A stretch of DNA of 64,000 nt from Mycobacterium sp. PSTR-4-N (GTDB lineage: Bacteria > Actinomycetota > Actinomycetes > Mycobacteriales > Mycobacteriaceae). Numbering within the stretch: position 1 is the stretch's first letter; every line of letters starts with the position of its first letter. Where the stretch lies: positions 124,001 through 188,000 of the forward strand of contig NZ_JAKRFN010000004.1 in NCBI RefSeq assembly GCF_022348085.1, read 5' to 3'. This document shows, one piece after another, positions 8,688 through 17,678 of this stretch. Under the pieces are notes generated by a model. It had not been told where the DNA came from and made no database searches. It was given only the letters and a program-made list of their open reading frames with translations. A program made the translations under genes and the position numbers.

Positions 8688-10697
8688 GTGGGCACCACCG
8701 CATCCACCGTTGCCGACACGGCGGCGGTCCCGGACGCGTCGGCGACGGGAACCCCGGTGGCCACGGTCGCTGACCTGCACGTCACGTTCTCCCGCCGGGG
8801 CCGCGACATCCACGCCTTGCGAGGTGTGTCGTTGGCGATCGCACCGGGTGAGATCGTCGGGTTGGTCGGTGAATCGGGATCGGGCAAGAGTGTGCTCGGC
8901 TTCAGCATGCTCGGGTTGCTCGCCGACGGTGCCCGGGTCGGCGGCCGGGTCCGCGTCGCCGGGTCGGACATGCTGCCCGGAACGCCCGGGTTCGACGCCA
9001 AGAACCTGCGGAAAGTGCGCCGTCTCGATCTCGGTGCGGTGTTCCAGGATCCGATGACGTCGCTGAACCCGACGATGCGCATCGGTAAACAGGTCGAAGA
9101 GGTCGCAGGCAGCCCCGCCGAGGCGTTGCGGCTGTTGACCGCCGTCGGGATTCCCGACCCGAAGTCCCGGATGCGCGCCTACCCACATGAGCTGTCGGGT
9201 GGTCTGCGGCAGCGCGTGATGATCGCGATCGCGATCGCCGGCGATCCCGAGCTCGTCATCGCCGACGAACCCACCACCGCCCTCGACGTCACCGTGCAGG
9301 CGCAGGTGCTGGCCCTGCTGCAGCGGTTGCGCGACGAGATCGGCTGCAGCATCGTCCTGATCACCCACGATCTCGGTGTCGCCGCGCAGATCGCCGACCG
9401 GATCGCGGTGCTCTACGCGGGACGCATCGCCGAGATCGGGCCCACCGCAGATGTTCTCGCCAGCCCCGCGCATCCCTACACCGCAGGCCTGCTCGGCTCC
9501 CGGCTGACGCTGCACACCGCGCGAGACCGCACACTGGCGGCGCTGGCGGGCTCGGTGCCCAGCGCTGCCGATCCACTGCCGGGTTGCGCGTTCGTGCCCC
9601 GCTGCGTTCTCGCCGCGCCGGAATGCGAGCAGACTCCGCCGGATCCCGTCGCGATCGGCCCGGGACGGGTCAGTGCCTGCGTGCGCACCCCCGCCGACGT
9701 CGCCGAGCATTATCGGACACCCGTCGAACCCGGCGCCGATGCTGCCGCAGCAGAGGTGCTCTCGGGCGAGGACGGACCTCCCGCCGTGGACCTGCGCGAC
9801 GTCACCAAGACCTTCACCGTCGCACGACGCTGGCTCGATCGCACCTCCGGAGCGGGCAAACTCCAAGCGCTACGCGGGGTTTCGCTCCGGGTCGCGCACG
9901 GCGAATCGGTGGCGCTGGTCGGGGAGAGCGGCTCGGGCAAGTCGACGCTGCTGCGGGTGATCGCCGGTCTCGAGAAGGCGACCTCGGGCACCGTGGCGCT
10001 ACCGGACGGGCAACGCCCCCAAATGGTGTTCCAGGACGCCGGCGCATCGCTGACGCCGTGGCTGTCGGTCGGTGAGATCATCGGCGAGCGGATCCGCAGG
10101 AGTTCCCGCGCCCAGCGCCGCGCTGCGGTGACCGAGGTGCTCGAACGCGTCGGGCTACCGGCCGACATCGCCACCGCCCGGGCCGGTCAGCTCTCCGGCG
10201 GGCAGCGGCAGCGCGTCGCGCTGGCGCGGGCCACCGTGATCCCGCCGTCGGTACTGCTGTGCGACGAGCCGACCAGCGCGCTCGACGTCTCCCTCGCCGC
10301 GTCGGTGCTGAACCTGATCGCCGATCTCCGTCGCTCCCTGAACATGTCGGTGCTGTTCGTCACCCACGACTTGGCGGTGGCGCGTGTCGTCGCCGATCGC
10401 ATCGCGGTGATGTACCTGGGCCGGATCGTCGAGATCGGCTACGCGGATCAGGTGATCAATCGGCCCGCCCATCCCTACACCCAGGCGCTGGTCGCCTCGA
10501 TTCCCGATCTCGGCCGCGAATTGCGATCGCTGTCAGGCGAACCCGCCAGCCCGCTGGCGCCGCCGGATGGCTGCGCGTTCCACCCGCGCTGCCCGATCTC
10601 CATCGATGCATGCGCCGACCCCGGCCTCGACGTCCGGCTCGAGGGCCGCCCCGGCAGCGCACACCGCGTGGCCTGCATCGAACGGAGGGCCGACTGA
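8688..10697 (+). CDS. fused peptide/opine-type ABC transporter ATPase (DppD-DppF in one chain)
   Basis: A 669-residue protein with two complete ABC ATPase domains, powering import by the adjoining permeases. First half: Walker A GESGSGKS, Q-loop FQDPMTSLNP, signature LSGGLRQRV, Walker B LVIADEPTTALD, then an oligopeptide-type C-terminal region with HPYTAGLL and a Cys-containing CAFVPRC. Second half: GESGSGKST, LSGGQRQRV, LLCDEPTSALD, HPYTQALV and CAFHPRC. GTG 8688 is chosen because AGGAG lies seven bases upstream and the protein reads sensibly from there. It is the first gene of the operon and overlaps the next by one base (TGATG). Confidence 0.92.
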   Translation: MGTTASTVADTAAVPDASATGTPVATVADLHVTFSRRGRDIHALRGVSLAIAPGEIVGLVGESGSGKSVLGFSMLGLLADGARVGGRVRVAGSDMLPGTPGFDAKNLRKVRRLDLGAVFQDPMTSLNPTMRIGKQVEEVAGSPAEALRLLTAVGIPDPKSRMRAYPHELSGGLRQRVMIAIAIAGDPELVIADEPTTALDVTVQAQVLALLQRLRDEIGCSIVLITHDLGVAAQIADRIAVLYAGRIAEIGPTADVLASPAHPYTAGLLGSRLTLHTARDRTLAALAGSVPSAADPLPGCAFVPRCVLAAPECEQTPPDPVAIGPGRVSACVRTPADVAEHYRTPVEPGADAAAAEVLSGEDGPPAVDLRDVTKTFTVARRWLDRTSGAGKLQALRGVSLRVAHGESVALVGESGSGKSTLLRVIAGLEKATSGTVALPDGQRPQMVFQDAGASLTPWLSVGEIIGERIRRSSRAQRRAAVTEVLERVGLPADIATARAGQLSGGQRQRVALARATVIPPSVLLCDEPTSALDVSLAASVLNLIADLRRSLNMSVLFVTHDLAVARVVADRIAVMYLGRIVEIGYADQVINRPAHPYTQALVASIPDLGRELRSLSGEPASPLAPPDGCAFHPRCPISIDACADPGLDVRLEGRPGSAHRVACIERRAD

Positions 10698-11569
10698 TGG
10701 CGTTGGCGGTCCCGATGGCCCCGGTTCGCTCCCGGCGTCTCACGCGCCTGCTACGCATGCCGACATCGACGCTGCCCCTGCTGAACTGGATCGGATTCGC
10801 CTCGATCTTCGTCGTCACGATCGTCGCAGTGGCGGTGCCGGTGCTCGCCCCGCACGACCCACTGCTGCCCGTGAGTATGCCGCTGCAGCCGCCGGGCACC
10901 GACGGGTTCCTGCTGGGCACCGACAGCATCGGCCGCGACATCCTGTCCCGGGTGCTCTACGGCGCGCGGTCCAGCTGGTTCGCCGCCCTGGTCGTCGTCG
11001 CCGTCGGGTTGTTCATCGGCGGGCTGATCGGCCTGATCGCCGGCGCGGCAGGCGGCTGGCTCGACACCGTGCTGATGCGCATCACGGACGCCTTCCTCTC
11101 ACTGCCTGCGCCGGTGCTCGCGATCGCCGTGGTCGCCGCGCTCGGACCGGGGTTCGTCCACACGTTGATCGCGGTGTCGATCGTGTGGTGGCCCTTCTAT
11201 GCACGGCTCATCCGCGGAGAAGTGGCACGGTTGGCGGCCCGCCCGCACGTGGAGGCCGCAAAACTGGCCGGGGTCAACCCGATTCGGCTGGCCATCCGGC
11301 ACCTACTGCCCGGCGCGCTGCCCAATGGTCTGGTCGCCGCGAGCCTCGACATCGGCACGTTGATCCTGACCCTGGCTGCGCTGTCCTTCCTCGGGCTCGG
11401 GCAGGCCGCACCGGCGCCCGAATTGGGCGCCGACTCCGCGCGCAACCTCAGCTACTTCCTGCAGCAGTGGTGGATCCCGGTGATGCCGGGCCTCTCCGTG
11501 CTGGTGCTGGCTCTCGTGGGGAACATCGCAGGCGACTGCCTGCGCAACCTGATGAAGGACCGCGCATGA
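10697..11569 (+). CDS. ABC transporter permease, DppC type
   Basis: A 290-residue inner-membrane permease of the binding-protein-dependent family. A membrane helix at about 30-50 is followed by the OppC-like stretch LLGTDSIGRDILSRVLYGAR. The ATPase-contact EAA loop is EAAKLAGVNPIRLAIRHLLP. It forms the transmembrane channel with the next gene product. Start ATG 10697 overlaps the ATPase stop by one base. DppC-type precedes DppB-type here, the reverse of the usual order. Confidence 0.9.
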   Translation: MALAVPMAPVRSRRLTRLLRMPTSTLPLLNWIGFASIFVVTIVAVAVPVLAPHDPLLPVSMPLQPPGTDGFLLGTDSIGRDILSRVLYGARSSWFAALVVVAVGLFIGGLIGLIAGAAGGWLDTVLMRITDAFLSLPAPVLAIAVVAALGPGFVHTLIAVSIVWWPFYARLIRGEVARLAARPHVEAAKLAGVNPIRLAIRHLLPGALPNGLVAASLDIGTLILTLAALSFLGLGQAAPAPELGADSARNLSYFLQQWWIPVMPGLSVLVLALVGNIAGDCLRNLMKDRA

Positions 11570-12570
11570 AGACGTTCGTGATGACACGAGTGGGTGCGAT
11601 GTTCGCCATCCTGATCGCGTTGACCGGGGTGATGTTCCTGCTCCAGCACATCTCGCCGCTGGACCCGGTGAAGGCGCAGCTGGGGGCGCAGGCATCCGGT
11701 GCGGCCGTCGCTGCGCGCCGGGAGGCGCTGGGCCTCAACGACCCTGTGCTCGTACAGTTCTGGAACTATCTGACGGGCGCTGCGACCGGTGACCTCGGCA
11801 CGTCCTATCGGACCAGGCACCCCGTGCTGTCCGATCTCGGCACGTTCTTCCCCGCGACGCTGGAACTGGCGATGTACGGTCTGGTGATCGCGCTGGTGCT
11901 CGCCGCCCTTCTCGCGTTCAGTACCACGCTGAAATGGCCTGGCGCGCAGGTGTTGCGCGCTGTCCTGTTCACCAGCTCGTCGGCGCCGATGTTCCTGCTC
12001 GGCATTCTCGGGCTGCTGGTGTTCTACAAGACGCTCGGATGGGTGCCGGCCAACGGCCGGACCGGGCTGGCCGACCTCCCGGACGGACCGACCGGGCTTC
12101 TCACAGTCGACGGACTCCTGCACGGCCGGTTCGACGTCGTCGGCGACGCGCTGCACCACCTCCTACTGCCGGCCGTCGTCATAGCGCTCGGGCCCGCGGT
12201 GGCCATCGGACGGGTGCTGCGCAGTAGCCTGCTCGACGACATCGACAGCGACTACGCCCGGACGGCGCGCGCCAAGGGTCTGTCGGAAACCCAGATCATG
12301 GCCCGCCACGTGCTGCGCAACAGCGTCGGTGCCGCATTGTCGATGACGGGATTGCAAGTCGGCCTGATGTTCTCCGGCGTTCTGGTCGTCGAGCAGGTGT
12401 TCGGCTGGCCGGGCATCGGGCAGTACATCGCCCAGAGCATCCCCGTCGCGGACTTTCCCGCCATCGCCGGCGTCACGCTCATGCTCGGCGCCCTCTACGT
12501 CGTCATCAACACGGCCGTGGACCTGCTCCAGGCCGCCGCAGACCCCCGCATCGCAGTCACAGGAGGATAG
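11566..12570 (+). CDS. ABC transporter permease, DppB type
   Basis: A 334-residue permease with an N-terminal helix (about 8-28), the family motif ALGLNDPVLVQFWNYLTG near 48, and the EAA loop DYARTARAKGLSETQIMARH. QVFGWPGIGQYI near the C-terminus is typical of DppB-type subunits. It partners the preceding permease. ATG 11566 overlaps that gene's stop (ATGA). The next gene starts on the base after its stop codon. Confidence 0.9.
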   Translation: MKTFVMTRVGAMFAILIALTGVMFLLQHISPLDPVKAQLGAQASGAAVAARREALGLNDPVLVQFWNYLTGAATGDLGTSYRTRHPVLSDLGTFFPATLELAMYGLVIALVLAALLAFSTTLKWPGAQVLRAVLFTSSSAPMFLLGILGLLVFYKTLGWVPANGRTGLADLPDGPTGLLTVDGLLHGRFDVVGDALHHLLLPAVVIALGPAVAIGRVLRSSLLDDIDSDYARTARAKGLSETQIMARHVLRNSVGAALSMTGLQVGLMFSGVLVVEQVFGWPGIGQYIAQSIPVADFPAIAGVTLMLGALYVVINTAVDLLQAAADPRIAVTGG

Positions 12571-13218
12571 GTGCCGAAACAGCCACTGATCGTGGGCAAT
12601 CCCGTGCTCGTCGTCGTCGACATGCAGGAAGCCGGCGGTATGCCCGCCGAGGAGGTGGGCATCGAACACATGCCCGGCTACGACGACCGCGTCGCCCGCG
12701 CCCAACGCATGATCGACGCCGCCCGTGCGGCGGGCATCCCCATCGTGTTCTTCCAGGAGGTGCACCGGCCCAGCGGTATCGATTTCGGCCGGGAACTCGA
12801 CGGTGTGGAGGGTGAGCACTGCGTGGACGGCCGCCCGGGCACTCCGCTGCACCCCGCGCTGCTGCCCGACCTCGACGGGCCCAACCACGAGTTCCACATC
12901 GTCAAACGGCGCTACTCCGGCTTCATCGGAACGGAGTTCGAGATCGTGCTCTCCGGGCTCAAGGCCGACACGCTGATCCTCATCGGCGGCCTCACCGACG
13001 TCTGTGTGCACTACACGTTCGCCGACGCCCACCAGCGCGATTTCTACGTGCGCGTGGTGACCGACTGCGTCGGCGGCTCGACGCAGTACCGCCACGACGC
13101 AGCGCTCGACGCGATGGAGTACCTGCAGACCGGTGCCATGCGCACCACCGAGGAAATCCTCGACGCCTTCGCCGGAATCGGCGCGGCGACACCTGTTCTG
13201 GAAGGAGCGGCACGATGA
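12571..13218 (+). CDS. isochorismatase-fold cysteine amidohydrolase
   Basis: A 215-residue hydrolase of the isochorismatase/N-carbamoylsarcosine amidase superfamily. The catalytic triad is visible: Asp17 (VVVDMQ), Lys112 (VKRRYSGF) and Cys145 (GGLTDVCVHYTF), with the cis-peptide GGL before it. Family members with this triad split amide, ureide or carbamoyl bonds (biuret hydrolase, ureidoacrylate amidohydrolase, N-carbamoylsarcosine amidase); the presence of Cys excludes isochorismatase itself. Inside a ureide operon, an N-carbamoyl or amide product is a reasonable substrate, but which one cannot be read. GTG 12571 follows a strong AGGAGG. The gene sits between the permeases and the binding protein. 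Confidence 0.85.
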   Translation: MPKQPLIVGNPVLVVVDMQEAGGMPAEEVGIEHMPGYDDRVARAQRMIDAARAAGIPIVFFQEVHRPSGIDFGRELDGVEGEHCVDGRPGTPLHPALLPDLDGPNHEFHIVKRRYSGFIGTEFEIVLSGLKADTLILIGGLTDVCVHYTFADAHQRDFYVRVVTDCVGGSTQYRHDAALDAMEYLQTGAMRTTEEILDAFAGIGAATPVLEGAAR

Positions 13219-14792
13219 GCCGACGTCTGAAGTTCGGCGCCGCCCTGGCCGCGCTCGTGCTGACCCTGAGTGCCTGCGGGGGTTCGGATTCCGGAAGCGG
13301 TGTGTCCAGTGCGGCGCCGACCGACAAGGTGCTGCATCTGTCGTTCCTGCAGGACCCGGGCCAGCCCCCAGACCCGGACATCTTCTACGCCGGCCAAGGT
13401 CTGCTGCTGACCACCAACACCTACGAAGGTCTGTTGCAGTACAAGGCCGGCACCGAGAAGCCCGAGTTCGAGCCGCTGCTGGCGACCGAGTGGACGGCCT
13501 CACCCGACAACCGGGTCTACACCTTCAAGCTGCGCCAGGGCGTGAAGTTCCACGACGGGACGCCGTTCACGTCCGCGGCGGTCAAGGCCTCCTTCGACCG
13601 GCGGGCCGCGGTCAACCAGGGACCCGCGTACATGGTCGCCGACATCGAATCGGTCACCACCCAGGGCGACTACGACGTCACCGTCACGCTCAAGGCACCC
13701 AACTCGGCGTTCCTCGACTACCTGGCCTGCCCGTACGGCCCGAGGATGCTGAGTCCCGAAGGGCTGCAGAAGAATGCCGGTGCCGACAACGCGCAGGGCT
13801 ACCTCACCACCCACGACCTGGGTACCGGCCCGTACACGCTGACCGCCGCCGAGGTCGGTTCGAAGTACGAGCTGACCGCCTTCGCGGACTACTGGGGCAC
13901 GAAGCCGTACTTCGAGAAGGTCGACATCCCTGTGATCACCGACGTTTCGGCGCAGCAGCTGCAGTTCAACAACGGTCAGCTCGCCGCGATCCTGCACGAT
14001 CTGCCCTCGTCGGCCGTGCAGTCCTACCTCGACAACAAGTCCTATACGAACTACTCGCTGCCGACCATGATGTCGAACTTCGTCTACATCAACCCCAAGA
14101 AGGGGATGATGACCGACGCGAAGAACCGCAACGCCGTGATGCAGGCCGTGGACGTCGACGAATTGGTCAAGCAGACCTATTTCGGCCGCGGAAAGAAAGC
14201 CGAGCAGATCTACCCGCCGAACATCATGGCTGCGCAGTACGCCAAGCAGTCGGTGGCCCACGATCCGTCGGTACTGTCCGGCATCGCGGCAGGCCTGTCC
14301 GCCGACCAGAAGGCCGTCACCATCGGCTACGACTCGTCCAACCCGGACAACCAGCTGATCAGCAACCTGCTCCAAACCCAGCTGGCCGCAGCCGGTCTGA
14401 CTGCCAAGGTGCAGGCCTACCCGACCTCGGAGATCTACGGGTGGATCGGCGGTGACGGCCAGGCCGGCCCCGAGATCATGACCTACCTCGGGTGGCCCGA
14501 CGCGCCATCGCCCTACACGTGGGGCCACATCTCCTGGGACGCCGACGGTGGTCTGAACTTCTTCGGATGCTCCTCACCCGGGATCACCGATGCGCTGGCC
14601 AAGGGCTTGCCCACCGGATCGGACGCCGATTTCTCCACCGCGGGTGAGGAAGCGGTGAAGACGGGCTGCTGGCTCAACGTCGCCGACGTCAACGACTTCA
14701 TGGTGGCCCAGCCGTGGCTCAAGGGCGTCGAAGCGGCCCACGTCGTGACGAACCCCAATTCGCTGCGCCTGGCGGCACTGTCGGTGGGCTGA
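13215..14792 (+). CDS. lipoprotein substrate-binding protein of the ABC transporter (SBP family 5)
   Basis: A 525-residue extracytoplasmic binding protein. The signal peptide ends in the lipobox LSAC, with the lipidated cysteine at about residue 21, followed by a Gly/Ser linker. The family 5 (peptide/nickel/opine) fold shows in the LATEWTASPDNRVYTFKLRQ segment near 95 and GVKFHDGTPFTSAAVK after it. It captures the substrate for the two permeases. Family 5 proteins bind peptides but also opines, metals and other small polar compounds, so peptide specificity should not be assumed here. ATG 13215 overlaps the previous stop (ATGA). Confidence 0.92.
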   Translation: MSRRLKFGAALAALVLTLSACGGSDSGSGVSSAAPTDKVLHLSFLQDPGQPPDPDIFYAGQGLLLTTNTYEGLLQYKAGTEKPEFEPLLATEWTASPDNRVYTFKLRQGVKFHDGTPFTSAAVKASFDRRAAVNQGPAYMVADIESVTTQGDYDVTVTLKAPNSAFLDYLACPYGPRMLSPEGLQKNAGADNAQGYLTTHDLGTGPYTLTAAEVGSKYELTAFADYWGTKPYFEKVDIPVITDVSAQQLQFNNGQLAAILHDLPSSAVQSYLDNKSYTNYSLPTMMSNFVYINPKKGMMTDAKNRNAVMQAVDVDELVKQTYFGRGKKAEQIYPPNIMAAQYAKQSVAHDPSVLSGIAAGLSADQKAVTIGYDSSNPDNQLISNLLQTQLAAAGLTAKVQAYPTSEIYGWIGGDGQAGPEIMTYLGWPDAPSPYTWGHISWDADGGLNFFGCSSPGITDALAKGLPTGSDADFSTAGEEAVKTGCWLNVADVNDFMVAQPWLKGVEAAHVVTNPNSLRLAALSVG

Positions 14793-15631
14793 TGGCAACG
14801 CTGACGCAGCGCAGCGGGGTCCGGCGGATCGTCCTGCTCACCCTGGGGTGGGAAGACCTGCCGAAGTCGGTGTCGGTGCACGGCGCACCATCGGACATCA
14901 GGCTGCGGGAGCCGGTTCCCGGTGTGTTGCTGCAGACCGACGGTGGCTGGGTCCTGCTCGACACCGGGTTCAACACGGCGCTGATCCGCGACCCATACCT
15001 GCGGCGGCGCTACTACCCGAGTGTCGAATACCAGCCCATCCTGCCCGGACCCGGGGAGCCGATCGAAGAGTCGTTGTCCGGCATCGGAGTCGACGTCGAC
15101 GACATCCGGGTGGTGGCGGTGTCGCACCTGCACACCGATCACGCCGGTGGACTGAAGCTGTTCGCCGGCAGGGTGCCGGTGCACGCCCAGCGACGGGAGC
15201 TGGACTACGGGTTGTCCGGTCATCCAGAGCCTGAACGGCATGCGATCTTCCGGGTGGACTTCGACGATCCGTCGATCGACTGGCACCTCGCCGACGGAGA
15301 GGCCGACATCGCCCCCGGGATCACCGCGGTGCCCACCTACGGGCACACCCCGGGGCATCAGAGCTTCGTCGTGGAACTCGACGAGACCGTCTGCGAGGCC
15401 GGGCGGCCCGCAGGATATGTCTTTGCCTTCGACGCGGCAGATCTGACCGAGAACATCGAGAACGAGCTGCCCGTCGGAGGTTTCATCGACGTCCAACCCG
15501 AAGACACGGTGGAGCCGATCCGGCGACTCAAGCGACTGGCCGAGGAGAAGGGTTATCCGCTGATCCCCGGCCACGACCCGCACGTCTGGCCGGAGATGAC
15601 GCAGCACTTCGACGAGCGGTTCGCGCGGTGA
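14792..15631 (+). CDS. metallo-beta-lactamase-fold hydrolase (AHL-lactonase-like)
   Basis: A 279-residue metallohydrolase. The dinuclear metal motif is HLHTDH at 112-117; further ligands are the His in GHTPGHQS, the Asp in FAFDAADL and the His in PGHDPHVWP. The overall pattern (YHTPGHQS-type turn, insertion before the metal Asp) resembles the AiiA/AttM N-acyl-homoserine-lactonase branch. Because it is embedded and coupled in a ureide operon, ring opening of a lactone- or lactam-like intermediate is more plausible than quorum quenching, but that is inference. Start ATG 14792 shares one base with the previous stop (TGATG). Confidence 0.88.
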   Translation: MATLTQRSGVRRIVLLTLGWEDLPKSVSVHGAPSDIRLREPVPGVLLQTDGGWVLLDTGFNTALIRDPYLRRRYYPSVEYQPILPGPGEPIEESLSGIGVDVDDIRVVAVSHLHTDHAGGLKLFAGRVPVHAQRRELDYGLSGHPEPERHAIFRVDFDDPSIDWHLADGEADIAPGITAVPTYGHTPGHQSFVVELDETVCEAGRPAGYVFAFDAADLTENIENELPVGGFIDVQPEDTVEPIRRLKRLAEEKGYPLIPGHDPHVWPEMTQHFDERFAR

Positions 15632-16929
15632 TCGATCTGGTGCTGCGGGCCGACCGGGCGCTGATCGGCGGCACCCTTCGGCCGGCGGCGGTGGCCGTGG
15701 CGCGCGGGTTCATCGTCGGTGTCGGTGCTCGCGACACCGCCTACGATGCGCGCGCCGACGTCACCGTGCCCGAGAGTGCCGTGTTGCTACCCGGCTTCGT
15801 CGACACCCATGTGCACGTCAGCGAGCCGGGGCCCGACTGGGAGGGTTTCGCCACCGCGACCGAGACCGCTGCGCGAGCCGGTATCACGACGCTGGTGGAC
15901 ATGCCGCTGGACTCGCTGCCGGTCACCACCACCGTTGCCGCACTGGAGGCGAAAAGGGAAGTGGCGCAGGGTCGATGCGAGGTTGCGGTCGCGTACTGGG
16001 GCGGGGTGGTGCCCGACAACCTCGGTATGTTGGGGAGTCTCGCCGACGCCGGAGTGCGCGGCTTCAAGTGTTTCCTCGCCGACTCCGGCAACCCCCACTT
16101 CGGTCACCTCACGCCGGAGCAGTTCACCGCCGCCGGCCGGGAGATCGCCGATCTCGGCTCGGTGTTGCTGGTACACGCCGAAGACCACGACGTCTTGGCG
16201 GGGTGCGGGCCCGCGTCCGGGCGGTCCTATCGGTCGTTCCTGGCGTCACGTCCGGCGGCCGCCGAGGCCGGCGCCGTCGAGCTCGCGGTCGCCGTGGCAC
16301 GCGACACCGGAGCCCACATCCACATCGTGCACGTGTCGAGTGCGCAGGCGGTCGGAATTCTGGCCGCTGCCAAGGCGGCCGGTGTCTGCGTCACCGCTGA
16401 GACGTGCCCGCACTATCTGACCTTCACCGCCGACGAGATCCCCGCCGGCGCGACCCAGTTCGCGGCGTGTCCACCGATCCGATCCGGCGACGACCGCGAC
16501 GCGCTGTGGGCCGCCCTGGTCGACGGAACACTCGACATGGTGGTCTCCGATCACTCGCCTTGCGCGCCGGACCTCAAGGGAGCGGGGGACTTCGGCGCCG
16601 CGTTCGGAGGCATCAGCTCGCTGCAGGTGAGCCCCCGCGCGGTCTGGACGGAGGCTGTGCGGCGCGGTGTCGGTCTGACCGAACTGAGCCAGTGGATGTC
16701 GGAACGGCCCGCGCGGCTCGCGGGCTGGACCGACCGGGGCGCCATCACCCACGGTGCCCGGGCGGACCTGTGCGCGTTCGACCCCGACGCGACCGAGGCC
16801 GTGACAGCGGCAGAGCTGCGGCACCGGCACCCGCTGACGCCCTACGACGGCATGATGCTGCGCGGCCGAGTTCTCGCGACATGGGTGGCGGGCAGGCAGG
16901 TCTACGACGCCACCGGGGTGGCCGCATGA
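15628..16929 (+). CDS. allB: allantoinase (AllB-like cyclic amidohydrolase)
   Basis: A 433-residue amidohydrolase that opens the hydantoin ring of allantoin to give allantoate. The metal ligands are all present: His61 and His63 (DTHVHVSEPGPDWEGF), the carboxylated Lys147 (GFKCFL), His183 (LVHAEDHD), His235 (HIVHVSS) and Asp308 (VVSDHSPC). The segments DMPLDSLP, ETCPHYLTF and HPLTPYDG are typical of AllB and separate it from dihydroorotase and dihydropyrimidinase. GTG 15628 overlaps the preceding stop (GTGA), and the gene ends in ATGA with the racemase. The specific EPGxxWEGF signature makes allantoinase the best call; a substituted allantoin as true substrate is possible. Confidence 0.9.
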   Translation: MIDLVLRADRALIGGTLRPAAVAVARGFIVGVGARDTAYDARADVTVPESAVLLPGFVDTHVHVSEPGPDWEGFATATETAARAGITTLVDMPLDSLPVTTTVAALEAKREVAQGRCEVAVAYWGGVVPDNLGMLGSLADAGVRGFKCFLADSGNPHFGHLTPEQFTAAGREIADLGSVLLVHAEDHDVLAGCGPASGRSYRSFLASRPAAAEAGAVELAVAVARDTGAHIHIVHVSSAQAVGILAAAKAAGVCVTAETCPHYLTFTADEIPAGATQFAACPPIRSGDDRDALWAALVDGTLDMVVSDHSPCAPDLKGAGDFGAAFGGISSLQVSPRAVWTEAVRRGVGLTELSQWMSERPARLAGWTDRGAITHGARADLCAFDPDATEAVTAAELRHRHPLTPYDGMMLRGRVLATWVAGRQVYDATGVAA

Positions 16930-17678
16930 GACTGCTCGTGCTCAACCCCAACACATCGGCGTCGATGGGCGCCGAGATCGCATCGGCAGCGTCCGCGGCC
17001 GCCCGTCCGGGCACCGAGATCGTCTGCCGCAGCGCTTCGTTTGGTGCGAGCGCGATCGATTCGGCGGCCGAGAGCTACCTGTCGGCGGTCGCGGTGATGG
17101 ATGCTGTCGCGACTCTGCAGGAGGCGGGGGAGTTCGATTTCGACGCCGTCGTGCTCGCGGGATTCGGCGAGCACGGCCGCGACGCACTGGCCGAGATGCT
17201 GACCGTCCCGGTGTTCGACATCGCCGAATGCGCAGCCCACGTGGCCCACTTGATCGGGCGCCGGTTCACGGTCGTCACGACGCTCACCCGATCGATCGCC
17301 CCGATCCAGGACCGGCTGCTGCTGGCCGGCCTCGACGCGCACTGCGCCTCCGTGCGGGCCTGCGGTCTGGGTACCGCGGAGGTGGACGCCGACCCCGAAG
17401 GCGCGGTCCGGGCAATCGTCGCCGAAGCGGTACGCGCAGTGACCGAGGACGGCGCCGACGTGATCTGCCTCGGCTGTGCGGGCATGGCGGGGGTGACCGC
17501 CGCGATCTCCGCGGACGCCGGAGTGCCCGCCGTCGACGGAGTCGCAGCGGCGGTCGCGCTGGCCCAGGCGGTCGTCGGACTGGGGCTGTCGACCAGCAAG
17601 GCCGGCGTGTACGCGCCCGGGCCGGCCAACGCGCGCAGCCACTGGCCGCTGTCCGTGGCGCTGGGGCTCGGCTCGTGA
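16926..17678 (+). CDS. Asp/Glu/hydantoin racemase family protein (allantoin racemase-like)
   Basis: A 250-residue protein of the hydantoin/allantoin racemase family, expected to interconvert the stereoisomers of a 5-substituted hydantoin such as allantoin ahead of the stereospecific allantoinase. The N-terminus LLVLNPNTSASM is a strong family signature, and the second catalytic cysteine is in VICLGCAGMAG. The first catalytic cysteine normally found in a (A/G)CFGDPG motif is replaced: the sequence reads LAGFGEHGRDAL, with Gly where Cys is expected and GEHG for GDPG. Activity as a classical two-base racemase is therefore doubtful. ATG 16926 overlaps allB by four bases. Confidence 0.82.
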   Translation: MRLLVLNPNTSASMGAEIASAASAAARPGTEIVCRSASFGASAIDSAAESYLSAVAVMDAVATLQEAGEFDFDAVVLAGFGEHGRDALAEMLTVPVFDIAECAAHVAHLIGRRFTVVTTLTRSIAPIQDRLLLAGLDAHCASVRACGLGTAEVDADPEGAVRAIVAEAVRAVTEDGADVICLGCAGMAGVTAAISADAGVPAVDGVAAAVALAQAVVGLGLSTSKAGVYAPGPANARSHWPLSVALGLGS

